Shown: piece by piece, positions 9,290 to 17,445 of the stretch
Layout of the letters: each line of letters starts with the position of its first letter
Numbering within the stretch: position 1 is the stretch's first letter
IMG/VR virus record: IMGVR_UViG_3300027759_000307
Span: 1-29,805 of that record
Source of the DNA: a virus
DNA length: 29,805 bases
Reading direction: 5' to 3' (one strand)
The notes under the pieces: model-generated
Told to the model about the DNA's origin: nothing
The model's database searches: none
The model's input: the letters and a program-made list of their open reading frames with translations, nothing else
Made by a program: the position numbers and the translations under genes

Positions 9290-10670
9290 ATGTATTATAA
9301 GCAAGATAGATGCCTGCTGTGTTAGCAATGTTTATTTCACCAATCATTGCACCTGGATGAGCAGAACAACGATACTTATAATTTCCAACAGAGGTGTGTG
9401 GAATTCTCCAAAATAATGTTCCACTCACTTTACCTTGTGCATCTAAATCATAAGATAATGTTCCTGTGGTTGAAACATGAACTAAACCTGTATTATAGTC
9501 TGCGGTATTATCGCCAGTTCTAATATGAAATGGATGACCAGTAATGTTTAATTTAAATCCTAAAGTTGTGGCACTAAATGTTGATACATTAGGATTATCT
9601 AATACTCCATATTGAGAGAACCTATAAGCTGAAGTGCCACTATTTGTTACCTCTAGTATAGTTGTAGAACCAAATGATAACGCAAGATTTGCGGCAGTAT
9701 TTGCGAATTGAAAACCAGAGTTAGCATGGCCAAAAGCACTATTAGCATAAGAACTGGCAGAAGCACTTGAAGCACTATTGGCGGTAGAAAAAGCAGAGTT
9801 TGCGTAAGAAGATGCTGAATTTGCTACTTCAAATCCAGAGTTAGCATAAGAAGAAGCAGAAGCTGCGCCACCAGCACTATTAGCCGTTGAGAAAGCGGCA
9901 TTAGCGTAACTAGCAGCTGAATTTGCTACATGACTTGGAGTGTTAGCGGATAAGAAAGCGGAATTAGCATATGAACCAACATTTACTGTGGTGTTTGCAA
10001 CGGCAAATCCACTATTAGCGTAACTAGCAGCTGAATTAGCTACATGGCTTGGTGTATTAGCTGCCAAGAAAGCAGAATTGGCATATGACCCCGCAGCTGC
10101 ACTTGATGCTGAATTGGCGGTAGCAAAAGCTGAATTAGCATATGAACCAGCGCTATTGGCTGAACGGTCTGTAAGAACAGACAATGACATTTTTTTAGTT
10201 GTCGGTGTTCCACTTTCTAAATCAACAACTAAGAATATTGTATTTTGCGTGTTAGCTGATGGAGCAGATAGAAAATTTAAAGCATTAATTTTTACCTTAC
10301 TATTAATTGCTGTATTAGCCGTATTAGCTGTGGCAAATCCAGCATTAGCATAAATGGCTGCCGAATTAGCCACATGACTTGGAGTGTTTGCTCGTAAAAA
10401 TGATGAATTAGCATATGAACTGGCACTATTAGAGGCAGAAAAAGCCGAATTAGCATACGAACCTGTTGCTATTGCCGTATTAGCAATAGCGAAACCAGAG
10501 TTGGCATACAAACCAGCGGAAATGGCGTTAACACCTGCCGTATTGGCGGCAGAAAAGGCACCATTTGCATATGATGAAGCTGAATTAGCTACATAACTTG
10601 GCGTGTTAGCTTGTAAAAATGCTGAGTTAGCATGGCCAAAAGCTGAATTAGCATAGGTTTCGACTGACAT
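9288..10670 (-). CDS. Tail fibre: ANS-heptad stalk with cupredoxin-like tip
   Basis: 460 aa in two parts. Residues 1 to about 325 are ANS/ANT heptads (SYANSAF, FLAANTPSHVANSAASYANS), interrupted at about 122-168 by a non-repetitive segment (KVKINALNFLSAP...IFLVVDLESGTPTTKKMSL) resembling a tail-fibre beta module. The C-terminal part contains TTILEVTNSGTSAYRFSQYG and a cupredoxin-like domain with GHPFHI (H379, H382) and YRCSAHPGAMIG (C435, H438, M442). Related ANTPS-x-VANSA phrases occur in the fibre at 113-790. CAGGAAA about 12 bases before the ATG is the ribosome binding site. The gene is inserted between gp7 and gp8, adjacent in T4, which suggests a wedge-attached fibre. Similar cupredoxin-like tips are known to me in cyanophage fibre proteins; whether metal is bound is unknown. 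Confidence 0.8.
   Translation of the reverse strand: MSVETYANSAFGHANSAFLQANTPSYVANSASSYANGAFSAANTAGVNAISAGLYANSGFAIANTAIATGSYANSAFSASNSASSYANSSFLRANTPSHVANSAAIYANAGFATANTANTAINSKVKINALNFLSAPSANTQNTIFLVVDLESGTPTTKKMSLSVLTDRSANSAGSYANSAFATANSASSAAAGSYANSAFLAANTPSHVANSAASYANSGFAVANTTVNVGSYANSAFLSANTPSHVANSAASYANAAFSTANSAGGAASASSYANSGFEVANSASSYANSAFSTANSASSASASSYANSAFGHANSGFQFANTAANLALSFGSTTILEVTNSGTSAYRFSQYGVLDNPNVSTFSATTLGFKLNITGHPFHIRTGDNTADYNTGLVHVSTTGTLSYDLDAQGKVSGTLFWRIPHTSVGNYKYRCSAHPGAMIGEINIANTAGIYLAYNT
9327..9653 (-). other. Cupredoxin-like domain with type-1 copper ligand pattern
   Basis: Residues about 340-448 of the fibre at 9288-10670. The order His (GHPFHI) ... Cys-x2-His-x3-Met (CSAHPGAM) followed by IGEI is the ligand order of plastocyanin-like cupredoxins. 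The strand before the Cys (GNYKYRC) fits the usual penultimate beta strand. All four ligand positions are filled. Confidence 0.7.
9696..10670 (-). repeat. ANS-heptad coding repeats of the long fibre
   Basis: Imperfect tandem repeats of 21/42 bases coding A-N-S/T every seven residues, with an interruption around 10165-10310. The units are less uniform than those at 158-450 and include a recurring longer unit, FLxANTPSxVANSA. Confidence 0.85.
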
Positions 10671-10685
10671 TTTTTATATTTCCTG

Positions 10686-13268
10686 TTATAATGTTATAAG
10701 TTCATTACTTTCAGTAGTAATAGGTAAAGAATCTTCTGTAAATAATAGTAATGGTTCAACATCACTTAGAATAATCATTTCTTGTAAATTTGCTATTTGG
10801 CTAAATGGAGAACCAACAATTATACTGGTTGAACTAACAATTTCACTAATGTAACCAATTTCTGTATTGACCGCAACTTTTGTTCCAACAGAAATAATAC
10901 CCAAAGTTTGTGCTAGAACAAAATTGGTATTTATGCCAGTTATATAAATGCTGTTGTTTACATTGACTGTTCCAGCAATAGTATTTGCCACATTTAAAGC
11001 CGTCTTATCAATAGTGGTATCAATTGTTTCATTAATCTTATATTCTGCATAATCAATGAATCCAGCCGGGTGAATTAAATTTTTAAACACATCTTTAAAT
11101 TTACTAAATTCTACCGAAGATGAAAGTAAATATGAATAGTCAACATAGTATTCACGACCTTGAATTACTCTTTCTGAACTCGACAGTAAAGAATCAGATG
11201 TTGTCCAACGACCAGGGAAAGTAACATAACTTGGTTCAATTTCTGTATTTGCTGTAGCTGTTCCATCACCATATGCTGTCAAACTAATCTGTGGTGCAAA
11301 TTCATACCCTTCGCCAGCATCAACAATTCTTATCTTTAATATAGCACCAGGATTTTTGTCAGATTGTGCAAGCAGATTTTCACCATCACCCATTAAAGCT
11401 GATACAGTCAAATTAGCGTTGGATCCAGCTGTTGATGAAATCGTGATTGTTGGTAATTTTCTAGCATCATAATTTTGACCACCTATTGGGTAATCACCAA
11501 ATTTACCAATTCTTTTGTTAGTTGTAGCATAGTTAAAATTAACATTAACATTCAATGAGGTATTGGATGAAATGGAGTTAATATAACGAGGTTCATTGTT
11601 AACCATAATTCGGTCACCAACTCGCAAATCATCTTCAAATACAGTATTTGTTCCAATGACTGTTACATTGGTTGTTCCAAATGTGTTTGCAGTACCACGA
11701 ATTCTTGATGGTTGTAATTCAACCTTAGTAATTGCACCGATTGATGACACATTGGTTACAGCTGCAGCTCCACCAATACCAAAAGTCATAGATTTTTGTG
11801 TGAATAATAATTCATCTCCAATGGCATATCCACTGCCGCCACTATTAATTTCAATTCTACCTAGTGAATAGGTACTTAAAACTTGGTGCGTTGTGCCGTT
11901 TGCTTGAAACGGTGCAGAATCAGCATCTAATGTTGGAATAGAAGCAAATGCGGCATTGGCAAATAAAATTGCCACATTGGTAATTGCACCAATACTTGTA
12001 ACATTCTGAAAACTTAAAGCATCAATAATTTTTGAATTAACATTTTCAGTTACTATTGAAGCATTAAATCCATAGTCAGCAGCATTAATTGCAATACTTC
12101 CATAATCAGCAATTCTATCTGTATTTACAACAAAAACATTTGCTGTATTTTGGCCAGAAACATCAACACCATCAATAGCAAGTGTTAATGAAGCTGCGCC
12201 TGTTCCAACCACATAAACATTTGAACCAACTTTAAATCCGGCGCCGCCAGCTAAAGCTTGAATTTTATTAATAAATCCAGAAAATACTTCTGAAATAACA
12301 GCAGTTGCTGGATTTGTAGGGTTGCCTCCAGTAATTGTTACTGGATCTCCAACATTATAGCTTGCACCACCATTAATAATATTAATTGTTCTAAGTGAGG
12401 CTAAACCTAAAACTTCCATTTGAATTAATGAATTGTCATCAGGGTCCACAATATCTAATGTGGCGTTTTCACCTGTTATAAATTCACCAATTAAAGTTTT
12501 TCTATTAATGTATAATTCAAAAATTGGAACAGTATTAACTGTTTTTTGTGAAACTCGTTCTACTAAAGCCGTAGCAAAAGAAGATGATCCAGTTAACTTA
12601 CGGTTTGTTAAAATTTCAAAATCAAAATTATTATATAAAACCTTTATCTCTGAATTATTTGCCGGAGCAGAATTGAATATTAATTTTCTGGATTCTTTGC
12701 GAACATAATAATCTGTAGCTAAAGTTTTTAAAACTCCATTTACATAAACGGCAATTGTTTCTGGATCAGCAACTTGAATTAATTTAAATGTCGTTTTTGT
12801 TCCGTTGCCAGTATATTTACTGTAAACATTTTGTGAAATACGAAATGCATTTTCAATTAACCATTTACCATCAGAAGCACGCAAAATATTTTGGTTTGGT
12901 TGAACAACTTCAACTTCTTCATTAAATAAAAGTCTGAATAAAAGTTGAAATGATTTTTGATTGCCTTTTGCCAAATACAATGGCAAAATGTGTTTAATTA
13001 AAAAAGCTTTATCTACTTCAACATTACGAGGAATTAAATCAGCATAACTATTAAAAAAACTATTTTCAAATTCTGCAATAGAAGCATCAACATCAGAAAG
13101 ATGACGAAGGTCTTTTGATTTGCTTGTTAAATCATTTATTTGCGACCCTTGTTTTGTTTCAAGGTATTCATAGTATGCTTCTAAAAAACTAATGAATAGT
13201 GGATGTTCTTCCTGAACGAATTCAGGAACTTGATAGTTAACAAGTAATGATGTTTTTAAATTGGACAT
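10686..13268 (-). CDS. 7: Baseplate wedge protein gp7 (short form)
   Basis: 860 aa; T4 gp7 is 1032. The N-terminal 130 residues align with an internal region of T4 gp7: HPLFISFLEAYYEYLETKQG (T4 NFEAFCEAYIQYLSDGYG) and YLAKGNQKSFQLLFRLLFNE then EVEVV (T4 YSTKGIEASYKFLFKVLYNE then EVEIE). The C-terminal part retains KFKDVFKNLIHPAGF (T4 RWKSDVIRFVHPVGF). Thus the N-terminal ~600 residues of T4 gp7 are missing, and the middle is filled by beta modules including three GxGY-type units near residues 290-345, 469-500 and 641-675. In T4, gp7 links gp6, gp8, gp10 and gp53 in the wedge. The start overlaps the gp6 stop (TAATG) with no clear ribosome binding site, so translation is probably coupled. Confidence 0.85.
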   Translation of the reverse strand: MSNLKTSLLVNYQVPEFVQEEHPLFISFLEAYYEYLETKQGSQINDLTSKSKDLRHLSDVDASIAEFENSFFNSYADLIPRNVEVDKAFLIKHILPLYLAKGNQKSFQLLFRLLFNEEVEVVQPNQNILRASDGKWLIENAFRISQNVYSKYTGNGTKTTFKLIQVADPETIAVYVNGVLKTLATDYYVRKESRKLIFNSAPANNSEIKVLYNNFDFEILTNRKLTGSSSFATALVERVSQKTVNTVPIFELYINRKTLIGEFITGENATLDIVDPDDNSLIQMEVLGLASLRTINIINGGASYNVGDPVTITGGNPTNPATAVISEVFSGFINKIQALAGGAGFKVGSNVYVVGTGAASLTLAIDGVDVSGQNTANVFVVNTDRIADYGSIAINAADYGFNASIVTENVNSKIIDALSFQNVTSIGAITNVAILFANAAFASIPTLDADSAPFQANGTTHQVLSTYSLGRIEINSGGSGYAIGDELLFTQKSMTFGIGGAAAVTNVSSIGAITKVELQPSRIRGTANTFGTTNVTVIGTNTVFEDDLRVGDRIMVNNEPRYINSISSNTSLNVNVNFNYATTNKRIGKFGDYPIGGQNYDARKLPTITISSTAGSNANLTVSALMGDGENLLAQSDKNPGAILKIRIVDAGEGYEFAPQISLTAYGDGTATANTEIEPSYVTFPGRWTTSDSLLSSSERVIQGREYYVDYSYLLSSSVEFSKFKDVFKNLIHPAGFIDYAEYKINETIDTTIDKTALNVANTIAGTVNVNNSIYITGINTNFVLAQTLGIISVGTKVAVNTEIGYISEIVSSTSIIVGSPFSQIANLQEMIILSDVEPLLLFTEDSLPITTESNELITL

Positions 13269-15325
13269 TATAAAGCAGTAAGCGTGGTAGAAATAGCTAT
13301 TGGATCAGTTTCATCAATTGTTAAAATGGTGTTTCTTACTGATTGAATGATTCCTTTTTCCGCTTCAATAGTTACACGAATTAAACCATCAGCTGAATCA
13401 ACAGTCAGAAAACGAATATCATTAATTGTAATAATTCCATTATCATAATCAATTGTCCCCGCATTAGAATTAATAATCTGTCTTTGAGCTAAACTGTCAT
13501 AGTAAACTGTTCTAAGTGTTCCTGTTCTACCATCAATAACAGCAAGAGCTTCTGCACCATAACCATTACCACCAGTAATAGAAATTGTAGCACGAGTGTA
13601 ATCAGTTCCACGATTTGTAATATTAATTGTTTGAATTTTACCATTAACAATTACAGCTTCTGCTGTTGCGTTTGTGCCATCACCAGTAATTGTAACTGTT
13701 GGTGTGGTTGTGTATCCTGTTCCAGGATTGGTAATTTGAATTGAAGATATACCAGTAAAAGATTGTGGAACTTCTTCAAGTTGTGCTGTTCTTATTGTTC
13801 CTGTAATATCAAATACTGTAAATTGAGTTGAAACTAATTTATTAGTTAATGTTCCACGATGAAGTGGTACATTATATTTAATTGTATAACTTACAGATTG
13901 ATTTAATTGAGGTTGAAAACGGCGTTGAACACGAACCGTGGCTTCAGAACCAATAATTGAATTTGTATCAACATTATCAACATAATCTTGCATTTTTGAA
14001 AGAATAAAACGAGCATCAAATTTATTCAAAAATGTATTACGATACAATAGAATAGAATTTATAATTGCATTTTTAAGAGCAGCTTCTGTGCTAGTTGTTT
14101 TCTTTGGGTCATATTGAACAGATGTTTCAACAATTAAATACAAATATTCTGGATCCAAAATTTGTGTTTGAACAGCAACAATTGCTTTTGGTGAAATGAT
14201 TTCATCAATAATTCTTTGTTTTTCTGTTTCAGAAATATAATAATTTGATTTTGGTTTTAATGAAACAAAAACTTTACCATAAACAGGAGGCACATTGTTT
14301 TCTCCACCCCAAACAGAAATAGAATCAATATTTGGGTAATTATTTAAAATATATGATTCATAATCTTTAAATGTTACTAAACGATTTTGTGTTGAAAATT
14401 GTGCTCGAGCTGAAAATTTAATATTATCAACCGATTCACGAGTTGCACCACCAGCGGCTGCACTAACAGGATTAACAGTAAAATTTGTTTGTGAATTTCC
14501 TATAGAATCGGTTAATGTGGAAGTAGCTACAAAATTATTTGCTTTATTAGCAGCTGTTCCATTTGTAATTAAATATCTAATACCAATTGTTGCACCATCA
14601 GCTAAAGCTTTACCAACTATATCATTACCAAAATAAATTTGGTATTTTCCGTTACGATTTTCTTCTAAAAAATAAACTTCAGAAGTAGCTGAAACATTTA
14701 AAATATCGGTAACTTTATTGTAAACACTTGTTGCTGTATTTGCAACAGCCGGACTAACAGAAACTTGAATTGTGTTTGTATCAATGTTGTCATCAGGTAA
14801 AACGAATACTTGCTTTGGGTTAGAAGCCAAGTTGTAACTAAAATTGTAAGTAACTAACTGGCCTTCGTAGATTTGAAGATTGTCAAAATAAAAACTTGTA
14901 TTTGATTTTGTAACAATCGTATCTTCTAAGACAACAAAGTTATATGATTTGCTATCAATTTGATTTGATAGAAAAGAAAAACCAGAAGGAATAGTCAATG
15001 TTGCAGGTGTCGTTGTTCCTGAATTAACAACAAAATCAATATTAGCAACAGGTGCAGCTGAAGAATATGGAATATACCCTAAAGTTTTTGCGTGTGATAC
15101 GGCAGAATCACGCAACAAAGCTGTATCTAAAAATGATTCATTGGCAACCATATTAAGATAGTAAGCATTATAGTGTGTATTATATGCTAAAATGTCCAAC
15201 AATACAGAAAGGCCTGCACCTTCAAAATCATAGTCTTGAAACTCTGTTTGTTGATTTAAAAAAGTTTTTAGATTTGACTTGATTGTATCAAAATCAAGTT
15301 CTGTAACTCTTAAACGGTTTGCCAT
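13268..15325 (-). CDS. 6: Baseplate wedge protein gp6
   Basis: 685 aa, close to T4 gp6 (660). The N-terminus (LRVTELDFDTIKSNLKTFLN, FEGAGLSVLLDILAYNTHYN, LLRDSAVSHAKTLGYIPYSS) is the conserved baseplate-J/gp6 signature, followed by a VDNIKFSARAQFSTQNRLVT motif and the FKDYESYIL helix typical of the family. gp6 forms the continuous ring (iris) of the T4 baseplate and contacts gp25, gp53 and gp7. Residues about 525-604 carry two GxGY beta units (NPGTGYTTTPTVTITGDG and NRGTDYTRATISITGGNGYG) that I do not recall in T4 gp6. The gene starts one base after gp25 stops. Confidence 0.92.
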   Translation of the reverse strand: MANRLRVTELDFDTIKSNLKTFLNQQTEFQDYDFEGAGLSVLLDILAYNTHYNAYYLNMVANESFLDTALLRDSAVSHAKTLGYIPYSSAAPVANIDFVVNSGTTTPATLTIPSGFSFLSNQIDSKSYNFVVLEDTIVTKSNTSFYFDNLQIYEGQLVTYNFSYNLASNPKQVFVLPDDNIDTNTIQVSVSPAVANTATSVYNKVTDILNVSATSEVYFLEENRNGKYQIYFGNDIVGKALADGATIGIRYLITNGTAANKANNFVATSTLTDSIGNSQTNFTVNPVSAAAGGATRESVDNIKFSARAQFSTQNRLVTFKDYESYILNNYPNIDSISVWGGENNVPPVYGKVFVSLKPKSNYYISETEKQRIIDEIISPKAIVAVQTQILDPEYLYLIVETSVQYDPKKTTSTEAALKNAIINSILLYRNTFLNKFDARFILSKMQDYVDNVDTNSIIGSEATVRVQRRFQPQLNQSVSYTIKYNVPLHRGTLTNKLVSTQFTVFDITGTIRTAQLEEVPQSFTGISSIQITNPGTGYTTTPTVTITGDGTNATAEAVIVNGKIQTINITNRGTDYTRATISITGGNGYGAEALAVIDGRTGTLRTVYYDSLAQRQIINSNAGTIDYDNGIITINDIRFLTVDSADGLIRVTIEAEKGIIQSVRNTILTIDETDPIAISTTLTAL

Positions 15326-15326
15326 T

Positions 15327-15731
15327 TTATCTAATTCGCTCTAAAAAGAAATTAATTGAAATTGGATTTGGGTTATTAATTATAAAGAAAACAAGGTCAA
15401 TTTTATACCCATTTTCATCTGGTGATCCAACAGCTGTTACTTTAGAGATTTGAGCCCTAGGTTCAAAGTTATTAATTGTTTCTGCAATTTCTCTTTCAAT
15501 CTGTGCAGCTGTTACTGAATCTACTGGTTCAAACAAAAGACGGCGAATATTACTACCAATCTCTGGTTGAAAAGGACGCTCATAATGATTGGTTAGAATT
15601 AAATTCTTTATTGAATTAATTACTGCATACTCATTTTTATGAACGTTGATATCTTTACGAACAGGATGAATCGTAAAATTCAAATCCAAGTCCCTAAAGG
15701 TTCTTGTGTTTTCTATGTCTATCGTTGCCAT
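15327..15731 (-). CDS. 25: Baseplate wedge protein gp25
   Basis: 134 aa, matching the size of T4 gp25 (132) and the GPW/gp25/TssE family. The diagnostic EPR motif is at residues 90-92 (NNFEPRAQISKV), preceded by ERPFQPEIGSNIRRLLFEP. gp25 stabilises the gp6 ring and helps nucleate the sheath. The ATG lies 11 bases after the PAAR stop with no good ribosome binding site; an AATAAATA octamer ends four bases before the ATG, too close to give a transcript containing the start codon with normal T4 late spacing. Confidence 0.93.
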   Translation of the reverse strand: MATIDIENTRTFRDLDLNFTIHPVRKDINVHKNEYAVINSIKNLILTNHYERPFQPEIGSNIRRLLFEPVDSVTAAQIEREIAETINNFEPRAQISKVTAVGSPDENGYKIDLVFFIINNPNPISINFFLERIR

Positions 15732-15735
15732 CTGT

Positions 15736-15743
15736 TATTTATT
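15736..15743 (-). promoter_or_regulatory. Late promoter-like octamer (AATAAATA) abutting gp25 start
   Basis: AATAAATA directly follows, and shares one base with, the TGA stop of the PAAR gene and ends four bases before the gp25 ATG. A transcript initiated with standard spacing would begin inside the start codon, so this may be a chance AT-rich match. Confidence 0.25.
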
Positions 15744-16039
15744 CACCCTGTAAAAACATTTCCAGAACCAGCCGCAATTAAATCACCATCGGCAATTGCA
15801 TCTCCAATTCTGGCCGCTTTCTTTCCATCAAAAGAAACCGTTGAACTTCCAGCCACAACTTGGCGAGAAGAACCAGCATGAGTTACCCTTCCACAAGTAT
15901 GTGGTGCTAATTGTGAACCAATTACAGCGGCTGCAATCCCATTGACAAATACTGTGCTAGATACGCCAGAAATAATACTTGTTGGTGGAAAACAACCTTC
16001 TCCTGTTGATTTGTCACCAAGTCTTGCTTGTGCTGGCAT
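15743..16039 (-). CDS. 5.4: PAAR-type spike tip protein (gp5.4-like)
   Basis: 98 aa, the size of T4 gp5.4 (97). It has the PAAR layout: MPAQARLGDKSTGEGC...SSTVFVNGIAAAVIGSQLAPHTCG, then HAGSSRQVVAGSSTVSFDGKKAARIGD ending in GSGNVFTG. C16, H47, C49 and H54 are candidate metal ligands for the small cone at the very tip of the spike. Position three genes after the hub and just after the spike region fits. AAGGAATTACATTTA before the ATG supplies a ribosome binding site. The tip sharpens the gp5 beta-helix and is the first part to touch the outer membrane. Confidence 0.9.
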   Translation of the reverse strand: MPAQARLGDKSTGEGCFPPTSIISGVSSTVFVNGIAAAVIGSQLAPHTCGRVTHAGSSRQVVAGSSTVSFDGKKAARIGDAIADGDLIAAGSGNVFTG

Positions 16040-16524
16040 TAAATGTAATTCCTTAAAATATCTCTTGCTGAACTATAATTGTTAAATACTGTTTTTGTCA
16101 ATTCTATTGTTCCCAAATCAGTTAATATTGTAAAAACCACATCAATTTGATTTCTTGAATCCGCTGAATAATTATATACCTGAGATTTTACTGGATCTAT
16201 ATTAAGTAAACTGGTTGTCTGACTAGGTGTTTCTAATAAATCCGATTGTCCTCTTGTAAAATATTTTACTAAATTTCTGTCAAAAGTTTCTTGGCCATAA
16301 TACCCACTTATAATCATTGTATTGCTAGTGTTTGAATAAGCAACATTAACAGTTGGACTGTTTGTTGATATAGTAACATTCAAAACATTACCAGTATTTG
16401 CAGGTACAGGAGGATCTGGTGGTGGATCCTCAGGCGGAGTATCATCGCTAAAAACTACTGTTTCAGTAAACACTTCAAGTAGTTGAACCTCCGAAAGTTC
16501 TGATGGTGTAGCTATTAATGCCAT
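16039..16524 (-). CDS. Unrecognised baseplate-locus protein with proline linker
   Basis: 161 aa. An acidic N-terminus (MALIATPSELSEVQLLEVFT) leads to a proline-rich linker (DDTPPEDPPPDPPVP, residues about 27-41) and then a probable beta domain (VLNVTISTNSPTVNVAYSNT...MIISGYYG...VVFTILTDLGTIELTKTVFN). No T4 counterpart is recognised. It lies between gp5 and the PAAR tip, with overlapping stop/start codons on both sides (TAATG), so it is almost certainly made together with the spike. A chaperone, spike adaptor or tip-linked protein are all possible; the sequence does not decide. Confidence 0.6.
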   Translation of the reverse strand: MALIATPSELSEVQLLEVFTETVVFSDDTPPEDPPPDPPVPANTGNVLNVTISTNSPTVNVAYSNTSNTMIISGYYGQETFDRNLVKYFTRGQSDLLETPSQTTSLLNIDPVKSQVYNYSADSRNQIDVVFTILTDLGTIELTKTVFNNYSSARDILRNYI

Positions 16525-17444
16525 TAATTCAAATCAATCTTAGGAGCAGTAAACTTCATGTTACCACCAGAGTTAAATGTGCAACTACCTCCTATATCAG
16601 CATTAAAATTTCCACCAACACTCAAACTAGCATCGCCACCAACATCTGCGGTAACTCCACCACCAATTGTTGCCGATACATCACCTTGAATTTCTGCGGT
16701 AACATTGCCGTTAACATACAATTTAACGTCACCTTTAACATATACCGAATCGTTTCCAATTACTACTGTGAACTTATCCTTTTCAATGCGTTCCGCTCTG
16801 TCTCCAGTAGGTCCCCATTCAATGTAAGAGCCCGAGCGATGATACACATGAATCCTTTCGGCATCTTTCGTGTCATCAAACTCCAAAGCGTGCCCACTTT
16901 CCGACTCATAAACATTGTTATATGGGTAAGTTGCCGCATAATACGGCTCTGGTTCTACCTTGTCTGCTCTTTTTGCCTTTTTTAGAGAAACAATAGAATC
17001 ATCAATCTTTTCATTTCTAGCCAAGCGTGATGTGCTTGGTTCATCAATTCTTCTTGGATATCCTGTTGCACTTTCGTTTGGTTTAACTGGTGCAGAAGTT
17101 AATTGGTCTCCTGTGCGTGGGTCTGAAAATGCTTCTTGTGCATTTGCAGCCTTCAATGCGATACCAGGAAATACACCCATAATAACTGGTTCTTGTGCAG
17201 CTTCTCCGTCTGTAAAAAAACCCATAACCATATCACCTTCTTTTGGTGCATATGGGTTTGTATTGTTTACAGGTAACATAGGCATAGCCCATGGCAACTG
17301 CTCTGTTGGTAGTTGCATTTTGTTGTCAGCATTCCAACCAACTGCTCGCACACGCACACGACCCATCTTTAGTGGGTCTTGTCTATCTTCTACAACGCCA
17401 ACCCACCAAATAAATCCATTTTTACCAGCAAAATCTTTTTCCAT
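16524..17444 (-). CDS. 5: Central spike protein gp5 without lysozyme domain
   Basis: 306 aa; T4 gp5 is 575. The N-terminal OB-fold is clear: WWVGVVEDRQDPLKMGRVRV (T4 WFVGVVEDRMDPLKLGRVRV), PTEQLPWAMPM, GFFTDGEAAQEPVIMGVFPG, GFSDP-like AFSDPRTG and YPRR. After a linker, the C-terminus (about 195-306) is a triple-stranded beta-helix with eight-residue V-x-G repeats (VKGDVKLYVNGNVTAEIQGD, VSATIGGGVTADVGGDASLS). The T4 lysozyme domain, which lies between these parts, is absent. The protein should trimerise under the gp27-like ring and pierce the outer membrane. Start is coupled to the gp27-like gene (TAATATG). Confidence 0.92.
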   Translation of the reverse strand: MEKDFAGKNGFIWWVGVVEDRQDPLKMGRVRVRAVGWNADNKMQLPTEQLPWAMPMLPVNNTNPYAPKEGDMVMGFFTDGEAAQEPVIMGVFPGIALKAANAQEAFSDPRTGDQLTSAPVKPNESATGYPRRIDEPSTSRLARNEKIDDSIVSLKKAKRADKVEPEPYYAATYPYNNVYESESGHALEFDDTKDAERIHVYHRSGSYIEWGPTGDRAERIEKDKFTVVIGNDSVYVKGDVKLYVNGNVTAEIQGDVSATIGGGVTADVGGDASLSVGGNFNADIGGSCTFNSGGNMKFTAPKIDLN

Positions 17445-17445
17445 A

